A stretch of DNA of 64,000 nucleotides from Darksidea phi (GCA_030770425.1 JASJFT010000032.1:248001-312000), one strand, 5' to 3'; numbered from the stretch's first letter, positions 11,165 through 23,044 are shown. The notes: generated from the letters alone by a model not told the origin. Program-made: numbers and translations.

Positions 11165-12583
11165 CTTTGCTGGGCCCAGATCTGAGAAGTTCTCCGCATG
11201 AACAGTTGCCTGGTTCCAGACGTGCCTATTATATATCGTCCCGTTGTTAATCAATCAGGATTCATATCGCATTGAAAAAGGCCGCGTTCATTGTACTCTC
11301 TGTGTAACATTTCTTCCGACGGAGTGCGGACCTGTCTTCGCGAACTTTAGGCTCTTTGGAACTGGGAAAATATGGCTGAATACATTGCCAAGAATGCCGG
11401 CGGTGTTTAGGTAGGATAACACTGGTTCCACCAATTATAATCTGAATTAGGACTGCGACTTAGCTCTGAAGGAAAATAGCGAGCACACACTAATGTCTAC
11501 TGCCGAGGATTGTCCCGGTACAAGCCCACACGCATCGCGTGCTCGTCGTTCGTACAGCGGTAGGACTTTTAGCTAAGATCTATAAGGTAGTAATGTACTG
11601 TTTCATTTCAATGCTAAACAGGTGAAGAAACGTGAAGTAGGTGAACCATAGACTGATGACTTCACCCCTGTTGTCGGGTTTAATAAGCAGGAAGTGTACT
11701 GGTAGCCACCTCCTTCCTCCAGCACCTTGATTATATTGATATCGTTCCAATCTCAGTGTCTAACATACTTTTAGCCTATTTTTCGTGCAAGCTTATATGC
11801 ATACAAGCTTTGCCTGGGCCAATCCGTTATGGCGACGCCACAGGCGCGAGGCTGCGGCTGCCATTGGTTAGAACCCGACTATACTTCACGCACAGCCTAG
11901 CTTTTCAAGATATCGAAAATAATGTCGCCAGACCGGTAGAGGCGGTAGAGGTGCTACTCTCCTGCGCACTCGAAGAGGAGACATGCTGCGAAGGGTATAA
12001 ACTGATCGATGGCTGTCTCGGTCGACAGACTGTTCTTACTTCAGATTAATAAAAACGAACAAACAATAGAAATATGTGAAGCCTTTCCAAGGCTTGGGAG
12101 CTGCCCAAGGCAAAGCAGTCACGTATTTATGTGGCGACCTTAAAAACGCAGCGTTCAGAATTAGTAAGGTGCTTTGCTGTGATGATGATCCTCTTGATCA
12201 AAGGTTGTAGGTGGGAGGAGGCATAACAAAGAGTTGCGATCTGTAAACTTGGCGGTATATGAGCCCCATCATCCTGATCTCATCCGTTGCTTTCATCGCA
12301 ATTATTTCAAGTTTTACGCTTCTACAAACATGAAGGCTTCTCCTCATGGCTCCACTGCTATACGGCCGCTTTGCAATCAAAAGGCCGGGGTGAAGGATGA
12401 ATAGTTTCGAGATATATGCCTGCAGTATCAAAGAGATTCTAGATACGTCTCATCATTGTCCTTGATTGCTAGATATATCATCTACCTGGGTCCTATCATC
12501 CTACTGTTGAAACCACTCTAGAGTCCTATGGCTCTAAACGACTTGAAGTCTAGATAGCTGGAGCCATCACCTCCCTAGTCTTT
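11165..12583. other. Intergenic, nothing recognised
   Basis: About 1.4 kb between the GH62 promoter and the 3' end of the hydrolase gene. An open frame at 11756-12049 (+) has unremarkable composition and no family resemblance. No repeats or RNA genes seen. Confidence 0.5.
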
Positions 12584-14079
12584 CTAATCGTTGCCTAACC
12601 TCATCGTACTCAAGCTCTCACTTCTCACTTTCTGAATATGCTCAATAGCTTCCAACAAGTGCGGAACGAACTCCTTCGGGTTTTCTGTGGCGGGGAAGTG
12701 ACCTAGCTTCGGCATAGTTTTGTGCTTCGCCCCCTTGATCTTATCCGCTGTCTTCTGCGACATCTCAGGAGTGTTGGACCAGTCGTACTCGCCGGTGAGC
12801 ATGTAAACGGGGCAACCGTTCGTATCGATGCTTGCGACGCGCTCGCGGCCGTCCCAGCCGCCGAAGTAGAAGTCGAGGTCGCCGTGGAAGATCTAGTGAG
12901 ATTGTGTTGGTGATAAAAGAAAACGATGAACAGGGGGTGCAGAGGACTTACGCCGTAGGCTTGACCGCTGTGGAGATGCCATATGAGTTGCTTGTTAGCC
13001 GGTGGTGCGGTGGGCGATAGCATCTGGATTGGGGTTAGCATGCGTGTTGCAGCTTGGAAAGCGAGAGTAGCTTACGCTGTACACCCATTCGGGATTGAAG
13101 AGAGACTGGTTGACGTAGGGAGAGCGATCGTGCCACTGCCTGTCCATGTTGAGGTGCTCAGAGCTGCCATTGTCAGTTCATTGTTCAACGTGCAAGAAGG
13201 TGCAGCATACCCTTGCAGAGGTATCGTGCCACCAGCGCCGACCTCCTTATGTCGAAGAGCAACAGCTAAGCACGCCTGACCAGCCGTGCCCGCTCCGCAA
13301 ATGATCGGTCGCCGCAGACCCAAAGCTTTGATGAAAGCAGCAATTATGCCGACATAACCGTCCTCGTTCGTAGTATGCGCGCCAGGGAGGCTTGTTTGTG
13401 AAGGGAAGCTCCTTCCATGTCCCGGTAAATCGAAACAGTACATGGTGCACTTCTGGCGCATCTTGAAGTCGTTCATGACGCCGTGGTACTGTCGTCCATC
13501 ACTACCTGCCGTATGGAGGAAGACGATCGACTGCTTGCCCTCTCCGGAGTACTCATAGAATACCTTGGTTCGTCCCCACACGGGCGCGTTTAGGTAGACA
13601 TATCTGCCGGTCAGGAAGTCCCTCTCAGGCTCCTGTTGCTCATCTTCCTTGATGGGGCCGCAGTGCGCGTCGTGTGCAAGCTCGAGCACGCGTCTCCAAA
13701 CGTGCGTCCACTGTGCAAAAGCGTTCTGGTCGCCTTCAACTTCAGTGCCCTTCTGCTTAATGTTCATGCCGAGCATGCCCCAGTAACTCTGGTATGGAGC
13801 GACAGGGACCTCCTTGAAGAACTGCTCCCATTGCTCGGGGAGAGCCGACAGAGCGAATAGGCCATCCTTCGAAGAGCCAGTCTTCGCCTTTGCGGAGCCA
13901 TTGCTGACGGTGATGAGTAGACTACTGTCGGAGCCGCTGGACTTGATGGCAAAGGTGGCCGGCTTGTCGATTGCGTCGGAGGTGGTGAAAGCCTTGAGCT
14001 GGGCGTCCGATTCGAGGAGCTGCGAGAGCTTATCCAAGCTCCCTTTGAGGGCGGCCGGCAGATCAGACCAATCGGCCAT
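12584..14079 (-). CDS. SCP2-like domain fused to alpha/beta hydrolase
   Basis: Predicted 445-aa protein from four exons: 14079-13211, 13163-13076, 13023-12952 and 12892-12584; introns are 47, 52 and 59 nt with GTATGC, GTAAGC and GTAAGT donors. Splicing gives IPLQGSEHLNMDRQWHDR, then NPEWVYSMLSPTAPP, then GQAYGIFHGDLDFYFGG. Residues about 10-135 look like an SCP2 sterol-carrier-type domain (weak match, ending in WEQFFKEVPVAPYQSYWGM). Residues about 160-430 are an alpha/beta hydrolase: oxyanion region VFLHTAGSDGRQYH, FDLPGHGRS, and the late His in PKLGHFPATENP. The nucleophile elbow reads CGAGTAG, so the usual Ser/Asp/Cys of G-x-Nuc-x-G is replaced by Gly264. The protein could be non-catalytic or use another residue. 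No signal peptide, so probably cytosolic or peroxisomal; substrate unknown. Confidence 0.8.
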
Positions 14080-15463
14080 GATATTACTCAGCGTTCGAGG
14101 TCGTGCAGTGGCTCAATGAGGAGTGTACAGTGTGCGATTGAAGCACGGCAGAGGAAGTGGCTCGACAGAAAGATGACCGAGCGGACGAGTGGAGTCACGT
14201 CGGCGCCTTCGCGTACTCATATACCATAGCGTCATCTTCCGAGCTTTCCAAGAGCTATGAGGTCAACAACGGTCAGGCGGGGTTGGCGGGGCATTCCTCG
14301 TGCGGGGTCCATCCACGTGGGCCATAGGCTGGCTAGAAGTGCCATAGCTCCAGACGGCTCTTTCTTTGGCGTTTCGACAAATAAGAAGGCGTGCGGCCTT
14401 TCGGCGGGCTTGGTGTTGGGATGAAGTTAAGGTGCCCAGCCCGTTACATGGACGAGAGGAAGTCGGCATTCGCGTAGTCCGAAAGCGGTTAGCGATCGAT
14501 CACGGGATAGGGCGCTTCCGACGCCTGCCCTAATATCCAGTTATGCATGTTTCCCGATCAGATGATTGTCTGCAGCTGGGCCTCGCTCTTGTGTATATAT
14601 ATATACCATAGTAGGAGTCGGGTTCCTGGGTAATGGTCTTGTATCCCCGGTGTGGCCAAACAATTGGCCATCATATAAGAATCTCTATGATGAGCATTCA
14701 ATCAGTCGAACAACCTTGACTCAAGATCACAGCGCTTGCAGAGCTGGTTAATGGCCTACTTCCTCCAGTGGAACAGATAAAGAGATAATGCTGCCTTCAA
14801 GGCTGTACACTGTTACACGGGGTTCCTGCAGCACCCGGTCTGTCCCTTTCTAGATCAATTTCCCGAGTCGCCAATTCTACAGCCAGTCGTACCCAGCAAC
14901 AAAACCTGGCAACGAGCACGTCGCATGGTAAATCTGTCACATCTTTTCACGTCCAATCATCAAACAAGCTCCGTCTCTCTCCGTTCCTATCCAAGGCTAG
15001 CATTCCATGTTGTGACGTTCAATTTCAGCCACTGCATGCTCTCCTGACATTCATCTTCCCTCTTGTCGTTCCTCCACATACCAAAAGATACGCGGGAAAT
15101 TCCATTCAGAATCAGTAGTCGAGATATGACCGTGGGAGAAAAGGACATGCTGTGAGCAAACGGAAAGGAAGTGATGCGCTGAACTCCAAAGTTAGAGAGC
15201 ACCTCCCAGAGCGGCACGGTGCAGTCGTACAGGATGTACCGTGAAATGATACGCTCCACGTCGCGCGCCTGTCCATCCAGTTTCCACGAGAAGGCAGCAA
15301 ACAGCCCCTCGCCCATCCACTTCGTCTCACGCCAATCTTTTCAGCGCAGAGCAAGCATACGAAGAAGGTCGAAGTCCGCTCTAAATTTCCCTACTTCGCA
15401 ATCTCATCACCTCCTCATCGCCACTTTCCTTGCAAATCTACTAAAGAAGAGCCTCAAGACACC
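14080..15463. other. Intergenic, nothing recognised
   Basis: About 1.4 kb between the divergent hydrolase and first small secreted protein genes. A 109-codon open frame on the minus strand (14987-15316) is not protein-like to my eye. The last 100 bases are C-rich and pyrimidine-rich, as expected for a leader. Confidence 0.5.
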
Positions 15464-15914
15464 ATGCACTCCCCGCCAATCCCCCCCTGCACCGTTCTAC
15501 TCCCCGCCCTCACCATCCCCACCCTAATCTCCGCTCAAGCAAACGTAATCGAATGCGACGAAGGCTGGACCCCAACCTGCTGTGGCTGCGTCACCAGCTC
15601 CGAGACGACCATCTGCAGCGACCCCGTCCCCATCTCATCCCTCAAAGAAATGCTATGCCCACTATCCCGAGGGTTGGGCTTGCAGCCTGCCAAAGGTACA
15701 CTCACCCAATTTGTCATTTTCTGTACCTGGAAGCAGAATCACTCCTGATAAGCGGTAGCTAACCGTCGGGCAGGATTCTCCGTATTGGAAATGTTATCGG
15801 TCTGTGAATATGGCTGGGAATGAGACGAAGGCGGAGCTGCCCAAAGAGGGAGCGGCTTGGATTGGGAAGGGTGTCGATGGGCTTTTGAAGGGGGACCGTC
15901 CGTTTTCCGAATGA
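15464..15914 (+). CDS. Small secreted Cys-rich protein (copy 1 of a pair)
   Basis: Predicted secreted, candidate effector-like protein of about 90-130 aa; no named family recognised. The ATG at 15464 sits in a good context (ACACC) and opens a hydrophobic leader ending near LISAQA. The first exon carries C-x7-CC-x-C (IECDEGWTPTCCGC), then TTICSD and EMLCPL. One intron ends at 15773 (branch CTAAC). The donor is uncertain. GTACAC at 15696 gives a short tail and a stop at 15821. A weak GTCATT donor at 15713 instead yields DSPYWKCYRSVN and a stop at 15912, and this tail matches the neighbouring paralog better. The Cys spacing parallels the gene at 16338, so the two are probably tandem duplicates. 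Function unknown. Confidence 0.55.
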
Positions 15915-16337
15915 GATGCTGAGGTGTGATTGTGAAGCACAATCAGGCCTCGTGGCTTAGCAGAAAATAAATGCAAGCACACAGTTCTTCTCCGGCAAAA
16001 CTCCGCCAAACACGTACAGTCCAAAGTGCAAGAATATACGCCCCACTATGGCTTGTTAGATATCCCATTCCACACAACACTAACACCCGCGCCCAAAACG
16101 TGCATCACATCCGTCTCCTCTCTGACGCTATACCGTCCCGCAACGAGGACAAGGCAGATTTCACATTGAGATGCAAAGAGCTGATACGGATAGCACGTTG
16201 ACGTCTACAACCAAGCCACCTGGCATTGGCTTCGATATAAAACCACGCAGGCACCTCATCGCTTTCCTCCGCTTCCCGCCCTCATCCATCTTATCTCATC
16301 CCATCTCCTGCCAACCAACCCAATCCCCACGCCCAAA

Positions 16338-16971
16338 ATGCGCATCCCCGTCCTCTTCACCACCATCCTCCCCCTCCTCATCTTAGCCCGGAATGACGAA
16401 GAACCCATCTACCCCGTAGACGCGACCTGCAACCCGGGCGGAATAATGACATGCTGCGCCAATCTATCCTCCAGATCAGGTCCCTGCGCCGACGGACGCA
16501 TCATCTCCAACGTCACCGAGTGTGTAGCGAGCGACAATCTAGGAGGTTGGGTCTGCTGCGTTGACAATGCGAGTTTGGCCTTATCCCCACTTCTCATTCG
16601 CTGTCTTTTACTCTTTCGCACGAAGCCGTATCGCCGAGCACACTTGCCGCCCTGACATGGTCTTGTGCTAATACGTCTCATAGCGATTCAATCCGCCAGA
16701 CTGATCCTGCACATCCGCTTCCAGCGGCCCTGTTACCTGGCCGAACGACGGCAATGTGACGATAACGGCACAAGTTTTTCAACAAGATGGTGAAGAACCG
16801 GGGGCTAAACCCGAACAGCCGAAAGAACCTCAGAATAGTGTAGAGAGTCTCAACAAGCGTTCATTCATGCGTTTCAAGAACGTTGCTGACATGAACCGGA
16901 GGGTGGGCAAAAGTATGCGGGAGGGTATGTGCATGGACAAGGACAAAAAAGAGTCGAGGGGATGTAATTAA
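16338..16971 (+). pseudogene. Small secreted Cys-rich protein (copy 2), probably disrupted by a stop codon
   Basis: Related to the gene at 15464. Hydrophobic leader MRIPVLFTTILPLLILARN, then C-x7-CC (ATCNPGGIMTCC), GPCADG, TECVAS and WVCCVDN, then an intron of about 110-150 nt. In the downstream exon the aligned frame reads NPPD-stop-SCTSASSGPVTWP, where copy 1 has SPYWKC, so the stop stands at a Trp position (TGG to TGA). The frame then stays open to 16971. An acceptor after the stop (ending 16722) could rescue a product but needs a donor I do not see; a GC-AG intron start (AAT/GCGAGT) is the best-looking 5' site. I therefore call it a probable pseudogene, though an unusual splice could make it functional. 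Confidence 0.5.
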
Positions 16972-17326
16972 AAGGATAAGGGTGGAGGCAGTGATGGGAA
17001 CATGTTGAGATGAATGAAGCAGGGTCTCTTCAAAAAAGACAAACTAGAAACGAACGTCGTCATATTATGCACTGGGCTCCATTCATTCTCCTCCATACTA
17101 TGTCTTCCACCTGTGCACAAGAATAAACCGAACAGAGTTGAAGCAACCCGTGTAGATACGCCTCCTCCTCCGTCTATCACCAATAGCGTCATATCGCACA
17201 CTAACCGCCGGACCACCGAGCACTTGCAAGCGCGCCCGCGGCCATATTTTCGTCACTCATCAAAGATAAGGAAAAGGTATCCCGTCCCAGCCCTGGCGCT
17301 CAAATGCATCACGTCAACCTTGTGCC

Positions 17327-18350
17327 TCAAAACGTCTCTTCCTCTATCTCGCCCTCTTGTGGGATCTCGAAGCCTTCTTCGGTTGAGTAGAGGATGGTCT
17401 GGATCTGCTTCAGGAGCCCTTCGTCCTTCTCCAGCTCAGGATCTGCCTCCATCGCCTGCTGGATCAGCAGCTCGATATCGCGGAGCTTGCTGAAGTAGAA
17501 ATCCCGCTCGCGCTCGAGGCCAGCCACTGTCTCCTTAAGCACATTGTTCTCTTCTCGTAGGGCAGCTGTTGCAGCGCCGCCTCCAGATGTGAGGGGCGTT
17601 CGTGTTCGGGGCGCGGCGGAGTTGCTGGCGGCGGGTGCGCGGCGAGCGGCGGGGGCGGAGGCGCGGGGTGCGGGTGCGCTGCCAGCGAAGTTGCCCTGGC
17701 CTTTGCGTCGCGCGAGCGGGTCATAGTCCTCACCGGGAAAGTACTGGTCCCAGTATCGTTTGGAGAATTGGAGGAATTCCAGATTGTCCTGCATCTTGCA
17801 CTTCACCAAGGCTTCTACCGGAATGGGCTTATCGATATTGTGCTTCGCAAAGGTATCTGAGGTGGCGTCAGTAGAAGCGTTTGCTATTCGCGTTGGGATC
17901 GGGTAGATGTACTCTGCAGTATCTTGAAGTTCTGCAAGTATGCGTATTCGGTGTTCGCATTAAACTTAACTCGCGACATGGGCACATCGACTGTCGTCAT
18001 TTGTCAGTCGCGCTCATTCCGCTTCTCATCGCACTACTTACGGAAGATGCTGTCAAAGACCTGGCAAAGCGCAGCCCTGTACCCATCTGTTAGGAAATGC
18101 TCTTTCCGACATCGCAAATCGTAACCTGCGACTGTCGCCCCTCATGTTCACAGACAAACGAATTCGGTGACGTACCCAGTTCCACATTGTTCGACTTTGG
18201 TGATGTTGAGCTGGAGGAGGTTGTTTAACCAGGCGATGAGTTCCTGTCTATGCCACAAGAGAAGTTAGCACATGTCTCGTGGGCTCAAGTGCGTGTGCCT
18301 GCACAAGTTGACACTGGGAGCCTGGGGCGATCGCACCTTGACTCTCCCAT
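17327..18350 (-). CDS. bim1: EB1-family microtubule plus-end-binding protein (Bim1/Mal3)
   Basis: Tracks growing microtubule plus ends and recruits partners. Five exons, 242 aa: 18350-18337 (14 nt), 18247-18176, 18076-18042, 17990-17913 and 17856-17327; introns of 89, 99, 51 and 56 nt. Splicing rebuilds the CH domain continuously: MGESRQELIAWLNNLLQLN, ITKVEQCGTGAALCQVFDSIF, DVPMSRVKFNANTEYAYLQN, FKILQNTFAKHNIDKPIPVE, and MQDNLEFLQFSKRYWDQYFP. A Pro/Ala/Arg-rich linker (about residues 110-165) follows, then the coiled-coil EB homology domain with LERERDFYFSKLRDIELLIQ. The protein ends EEETF rather than the classic EEY/F. The very short first exon is typical for this gene in fungi. Confidence 0.95.
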
Positions 18351-18654
18351 GGTGGGCGGCTCTTTCTCGTTCTTTTATCGGGCGAGTAGATGCGGAAGAA
18401 TGTCGTGAATGCGCTGTGAGAGTGGAAGTGTGCTACGGCGTGCGGTGGTGCGCAAATTGGGTCTTATTGTTTGTTTGCGTTCACTAGAGACCCGCGAGAT
18501 CGAGGGGCAGCTTGGCATCAAGCTAACCGAATAAAGGATGACTAAGACTTTCATTTCGGCCATGCTCCAGCGTTGCCCCATGATACATATGGAGTTTGTG
18601 CAAACGTCTATTCATACTAGGTCAAATTCTATATACATTCTCTCAGTCATTGCT

Positions 18655-20340
18655 CTACGCTGTCGTGCCCTCTTTCGCTGGCGCATAATGTCCATTCTCC
18701 GGATGCGGAACGTCCGACGTCACTGTTGACTCTTGCCTCGGACTCTCAGTATACTTCGGTGGCGCATTCGCAAGCGCTGTCTTCCTCCGTCTCTCCCCAA
18801 AGACTGATGCGGCGACCCAGACCAACCAGACAACACCCGCGATAACCGAGTAAGCAATCATAGCAGACCTGTTGTTCTGGTCTTTGGCTAGCTGGAAACC
18901 AAGACCTCCATTGATGATGCCGAGAGTGATGACGAGACGGCCTAGCCAGATATGCGCGTAGGACCAGAAGGTGCGGCTCTGGTGCTTCTTGAAGAGGAGG
19001 TGGTGGAGGACGCCGAAGATGGGCTGGAAGAAGAGGCAGGCGAAGACGACGATGCCGATGATGGGATGGGTTTCGTTGATCTAAGCGCTGTTAGCCGTGC
19101 GTATTCTTTGGCAGTTTGGCAATACCCACCAGTTTCTTTTCGTTCGCAATGTAGATGCCTAGACCGAATGCAGCAATGTAAAGCATATATGCAAATCCCT
19201 GGAAGGCAGCATGGACCCAGACGAGTCCGGTAAAGGACGCAACACGGATAGCAATGGCGCCAAAAGGGAATAAGATGACGAATACGAGTGCGGCAATCGC
19301 GCCGTGAGCAACAACCATCTTGTTAGTCCGCGATTGCGTAGAAGCGAGCTCCGTAACCCCAGAGTTAGAGCTATCGTCGCAGTAGTTGATCTCCTCTTGC
19401 CGCTCTGTCAAATCGTTAGTAATCATGGATGCATCTTTGACGCCGGGAACATACTGTTGTTACCATACCCGGGCGGTCCTGTTGGCCGAGCAGTAGGATG
19501 AGCAGAGCCCCATGGGCCGCGGTGGTCATCGTCGTCGCTAGCCGTGCTCGTTGCAGCAGAACTAGCAACAGTGCTAGTACCAGCCCCATTGGATCCTCCA
19601 GTAGAAACCGGTCGAGGCACGCAACTTGCGGTACCAGTGCCTGATTGTGCGGCGTTCACGAGAGGATTGACGCTGCTCCCTCCCTTTGCCTTGGCGTAGT
19701 CCCATTGGAATGCGGCTTCATTGTCGTGTTGTGTGATACTCGCGGACTGATCGGTGGTGTCTTTTGGCCCGCCACGCGAGCTGGAGGCCCATATCCAGTT
19801 CCCTTTGTCCTCAGAGAAGTTCACAGTAACACCTGACCAGTTATTGCAACTTGAGCCTGTATGTGGTTAGCGTCTGGTCGAGAGCAGACCTTTGCGATAC
19901 CATACACTTCACATTGGCAATCATCTTCCCGTTTGACACGCCCGATCCTTCAAGTAAAGTAACTTTCGCGTCTTGGTTGAACAGAGGCTCCCTTTCTCCA
20001 ACCCCTGCCCGGGGTGAGATTGTCACGTTCCCGTTTCCAGAGGTGTACACCACGAAGATGTTCGCGTCCCGCATGCTGCTTCCTTGGCCGAGTGCGACCC
20101 ATTCATAGTTGCTCGGTGCCGACAGCTGAAAAAAGATGTCGCCAGTTCCAGACGACGCCGTGCTTTGCGGAATGTTCAACTTGTAGCAGACCTCGGTGTT
20201 AGGGGGGCAGTAGCTAGCTACTTGCGCGGAGGTGTGCGATGCTATGATTGGTCAGTCTAGTCAAAGATACCCCGTTGAGCGCAATCCTCACCAAGCGCCA
20301 ATAGGCCGGCAGCAACCGCATCTCGTCGGAAGCTCCTCAT
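18655..20340 (-). CDS. DOMON domain / cytochrome b561 membrane protein
   Basis: Predicted extracellular haem-binding DOMON domain (CDH-type cytochrome) linked to a transmembrane b561 core, a layout for electron transfer across a membrane. Five exons, 495 aa: 20340-20292, 20241-19906, 19856-19455, 19404-19130 and 19080-18655; all introns are 49-50 nt. Signal peptide MRSFRRDAVAAGLLALASHT, then DOMON residues about 20-210 (YCPPNTEVCYKLNIPQ, PSNYEWVALGQGSSM, NWSGVTVNFSEDKGNWIWA), a Ser/Thr/Ala-rich linker, and five to six membrane segments carrying the expected His ligands (VVAHGAIAALVFVILFPFG, WVHAAFQGFAYML, INETHPIIGIVV, SYAHIWLGRLVITLGI). The C-terminal tail is hydrophilic and cytosolic. A partner reductase or oxidase is not apparent nearby. 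Confidence 0.9.
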
Positions 20341-21270
20341 GATGAAGACGTGAGGTTGCAAAAAGGCTGAGAGGTCAAAATGAGACGAAGTCCGAGAACA
20401 AGAGAAAGTGATTTGGGGGCTTGCCAAGGAAGTATAAAAATACGGCCTGACAAATAAGCACAGTGAGATGGTGCAGCAACACAGCCTGGCCCCAGGACAG
20501 TGAACTCCAGAGATGACTTTGGAATAGATATCTGACCCGCATACAGGAGGGGGGAGGGTTCTAATATATCAGGAGCAGGACTAGCCGTATCGCATGGAGA
20601 GCTGGATTCCGTTGCAGTAGCAAGCCGGGCTGGGTGGTCTTGACCGTATACGGCCAAGGCGGGGAGCCGTGGCTGCACTTGGTGAAGATGGACCGACATT
20701 AGCGAGCTCGTAGGTACGCGTCATAACCGCTGTGAGGCTTGACAGTCACAGTAACAACAGCCTATCCCGTGACAGCGGCCATATCAAAAGCCGGTGATTC
20801 TGGTGAGACGGGTATCCGCTGGGCGCGCTGGGCTTTGACGCGCGGTGGAGGCTGAGCAGACCGACAAAGAAGCGCCGCCGAAACCGCCGAATCACAGTGC
20901 TCTCATTTTGCAGACGTATCCCAAGGACCTTGGCGGAAGATCAGCGATATTGAAGCATCGCCCATTGGTCGCCTAGCCGGAGTATGCTGATGCAAGTCCA
21001 CGGGTACCTGTACTACACAGTGCCACCACACCGGCGCCATGTGCGCTGTTGGCACAAGATAGATGCAACCAGCGGCTTGGCCTGCAGATGTCCACGCAAT
21101 CCCCGAAGCACGACTGTTTCAAACAACACAGCAACACCAATCGCAAACGATGAATATCTATTTGCTTAAGCAGGAATTCGTCGCTGACGCCTGATTCCTG
21201 AGGCAAGGCGCGAAGTCGTTAACAGCACTTCCGTGTTCGGACCAGCTGTAGACCATGGTATCACAACTGT
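20341..21270. other. Intergenic, left flank of the transposon
   Basis: Promoter side of the DOMON-b561 gene, then unremarkable sequence up to the TA target site of the Fot1-like element. No gene recognised. Confidence 0.5.
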
Positions 21271-21272
21271 TA

Positions 21273-21323
21273 ACATGTTTTATAAGCGAGCCGCCACTAC
21301 AAGCGAGCCGCCACCCTCACCAA
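21273..21323 (+). repeat. Left terminal inverted repeat (51 bp)
   Basis: Exact inverted match to 23075-23125. Contains two adjacent GCGAGCCGCCA subrepeats. Preceded by the TA duplication at 21271-21272. Confidence 0.92.
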
Positions 21324-21394
21324 CTTTCTACACACAAAAAGCCACGTAGTTCAACAACGCATCAGAATTCTATTGAAATAGTACTAGTAATAGA

Positions 21395-23044
21395 TCAAGC
21401 AGTATCTACAGTAGGCTTCTTACACGTTCGTGAGTTATGCCCAGGTTCTCTGCAGCGCGTGCAGCGCGCTGAAGCCTGTCGGCTCACACCTGATTGCGCA
21501 GCAACTTGACGTCTTTCGTTCTCTTACTGCTGCTTAGCAGCCTTTTGAACAATAATAGCCTCCCCCTCTGCCTTGGTTAGGACGCCCTGCTTCTGGATCC
21601 TCTTCTTTTTACGCGCTCTGCGCGTTGTAGCGGCCTCGATTGCCTTCTCTAGGCTCGCGATTCGTTCGCGTATGAGCACAGCTTCATAAGCTATCACCCC
21701 AGCGCCTTTCCTTAGCTAATCAATAGCTATAATAATAGAAGCAGGCGATGAGCTCTTGTGCCTACGTACGCGCTCACGAATTAACGTTGATTGAGCCTCT
21801 ACTTCGCGCGCGTTGCTTGGTGTTCTAGCCTCCTATACAGCCTCTAGTAGGGCTACTGGTGACGGCGTCCTTAGCTTGATATCGAGCTTCGAGATTACTA
21901 CCTCTGGATCGTGTGGAAATAGGCCAGCGCCTCGAAAGCTCGCGCAGATATTCTTCTCTGTAATAGCCTTATCATAGGCTGCGCGGAAGGCGGGTAGGAA
22001 TTCAAGCTTCGTGATATGGCTGATATAATCGCGAATTAGGCTGTTGATCTGGTCCCTATACGCGCGCTTCAACGGCGAGAAACAGCCTATATCAAGCGGC
22101 TGTAGGAGGTATAATGAATGAGCTGGTATATAGAGAGCGTAGATATTATTCTCCTTATAGAGGTCCTGGAATTCCTTCGAGATATAACTACCATAGCTAT
22201 TAAGAATTAGTAGCTGGCGCGCGCCTACTCTACGATCTATCGTATGTTTGATAAAGTGCTTTAGCCAGGCAACTCCTAGATCATTATTCGTCCAGCCGTT
22301 ATTACTAATACCGATAGCCCAATTATCTGGTATATCGTTGCCCTCGTACCAGGCAGAGAGGTGGTGCTGGCCAGCGAAGATAACGAAGGGCGGAATAGCC
22401 TACCCAGTAACGTTGATTCCTTGTATTATAGTAACCCACTCGCGATTGCCTGGCTAGATAGCTTTAGCCTGCCCGCGTCTCTCTGAGCCAGTAACGACTA
22501 GTCGCGCTGATATCTTGCCTATTAGGAAGCCAGCTTCGTCGAAGTTGTAGATATCCTCATTACAGATACCCTACTCAGCTCTAACGCGTGCTACACGCTC
22601 AAACCAGGTTCGAATAATATCAGGATCCTCGTAGAGAGCTCGCTGTCGATCGTAGGGTCGATTAAATCGTGTTTTAACGCTATCAGTTCGGTTGACGAAG
22701 TTCCTAGGCCACTGCTTGCCCACCTGCTCAGCGCCGCGCGCAGTGAGCAGTCTATTCGCCATATCTCGCACAGCCTCTAGAGTAGGGGTATATCCTCGCG
22801 AATCCAGGTCGAGTATATAGCTAACAATCACCTCCTCCTCTAGCTCAGAAAGCTTCCTTGATTTGGGCTGGCAATCGCGTCGCGCAGCGATTCCAGCGCG
22901 TCGGTCGCGCAGCGTTGATCGGGGGACGTTAAACGTTGCTGCAGCGCGTTTAACGCTCTGGATCTGATTCTGATTGATAGCTGAGATAGCTAGGGAGATA
23001 TCTGCTTCGTTGCAGGGCAATCGAATAGTAGTTGGTTGAGCCAT
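21395..23044 (-). pseudogene. Fot1/pogo-type transposase, RIP-damaged
   Basis: Minus-strand frame from ATG 23044 (MAQPTTIRLPCNEADISLAI). Domains in order: HTH of the psq type (VKRAAATFNVPRSTLRDRR), CENP-B-type HTH (RLLTARGAEQVGKQWPRNFV, FNRPYDRQRAL), then the DDE_1 nuclease, a coiled basic region and a C-terminal zinc knuckle (RCTRCREPGHNSRTCK). In-frame stops occur at 22571, near 22400, just before 21842 and further on. The second catalytic block reads LILNSYGSYIS where working relatives have D, G, H and H; all these are single C:G-to-T:A changes, the RIP signature. First-Asp block YNFDEAGFLIG is kept. The element is therefore catalytically dead as well as interrupted. Confidence 0.9.
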
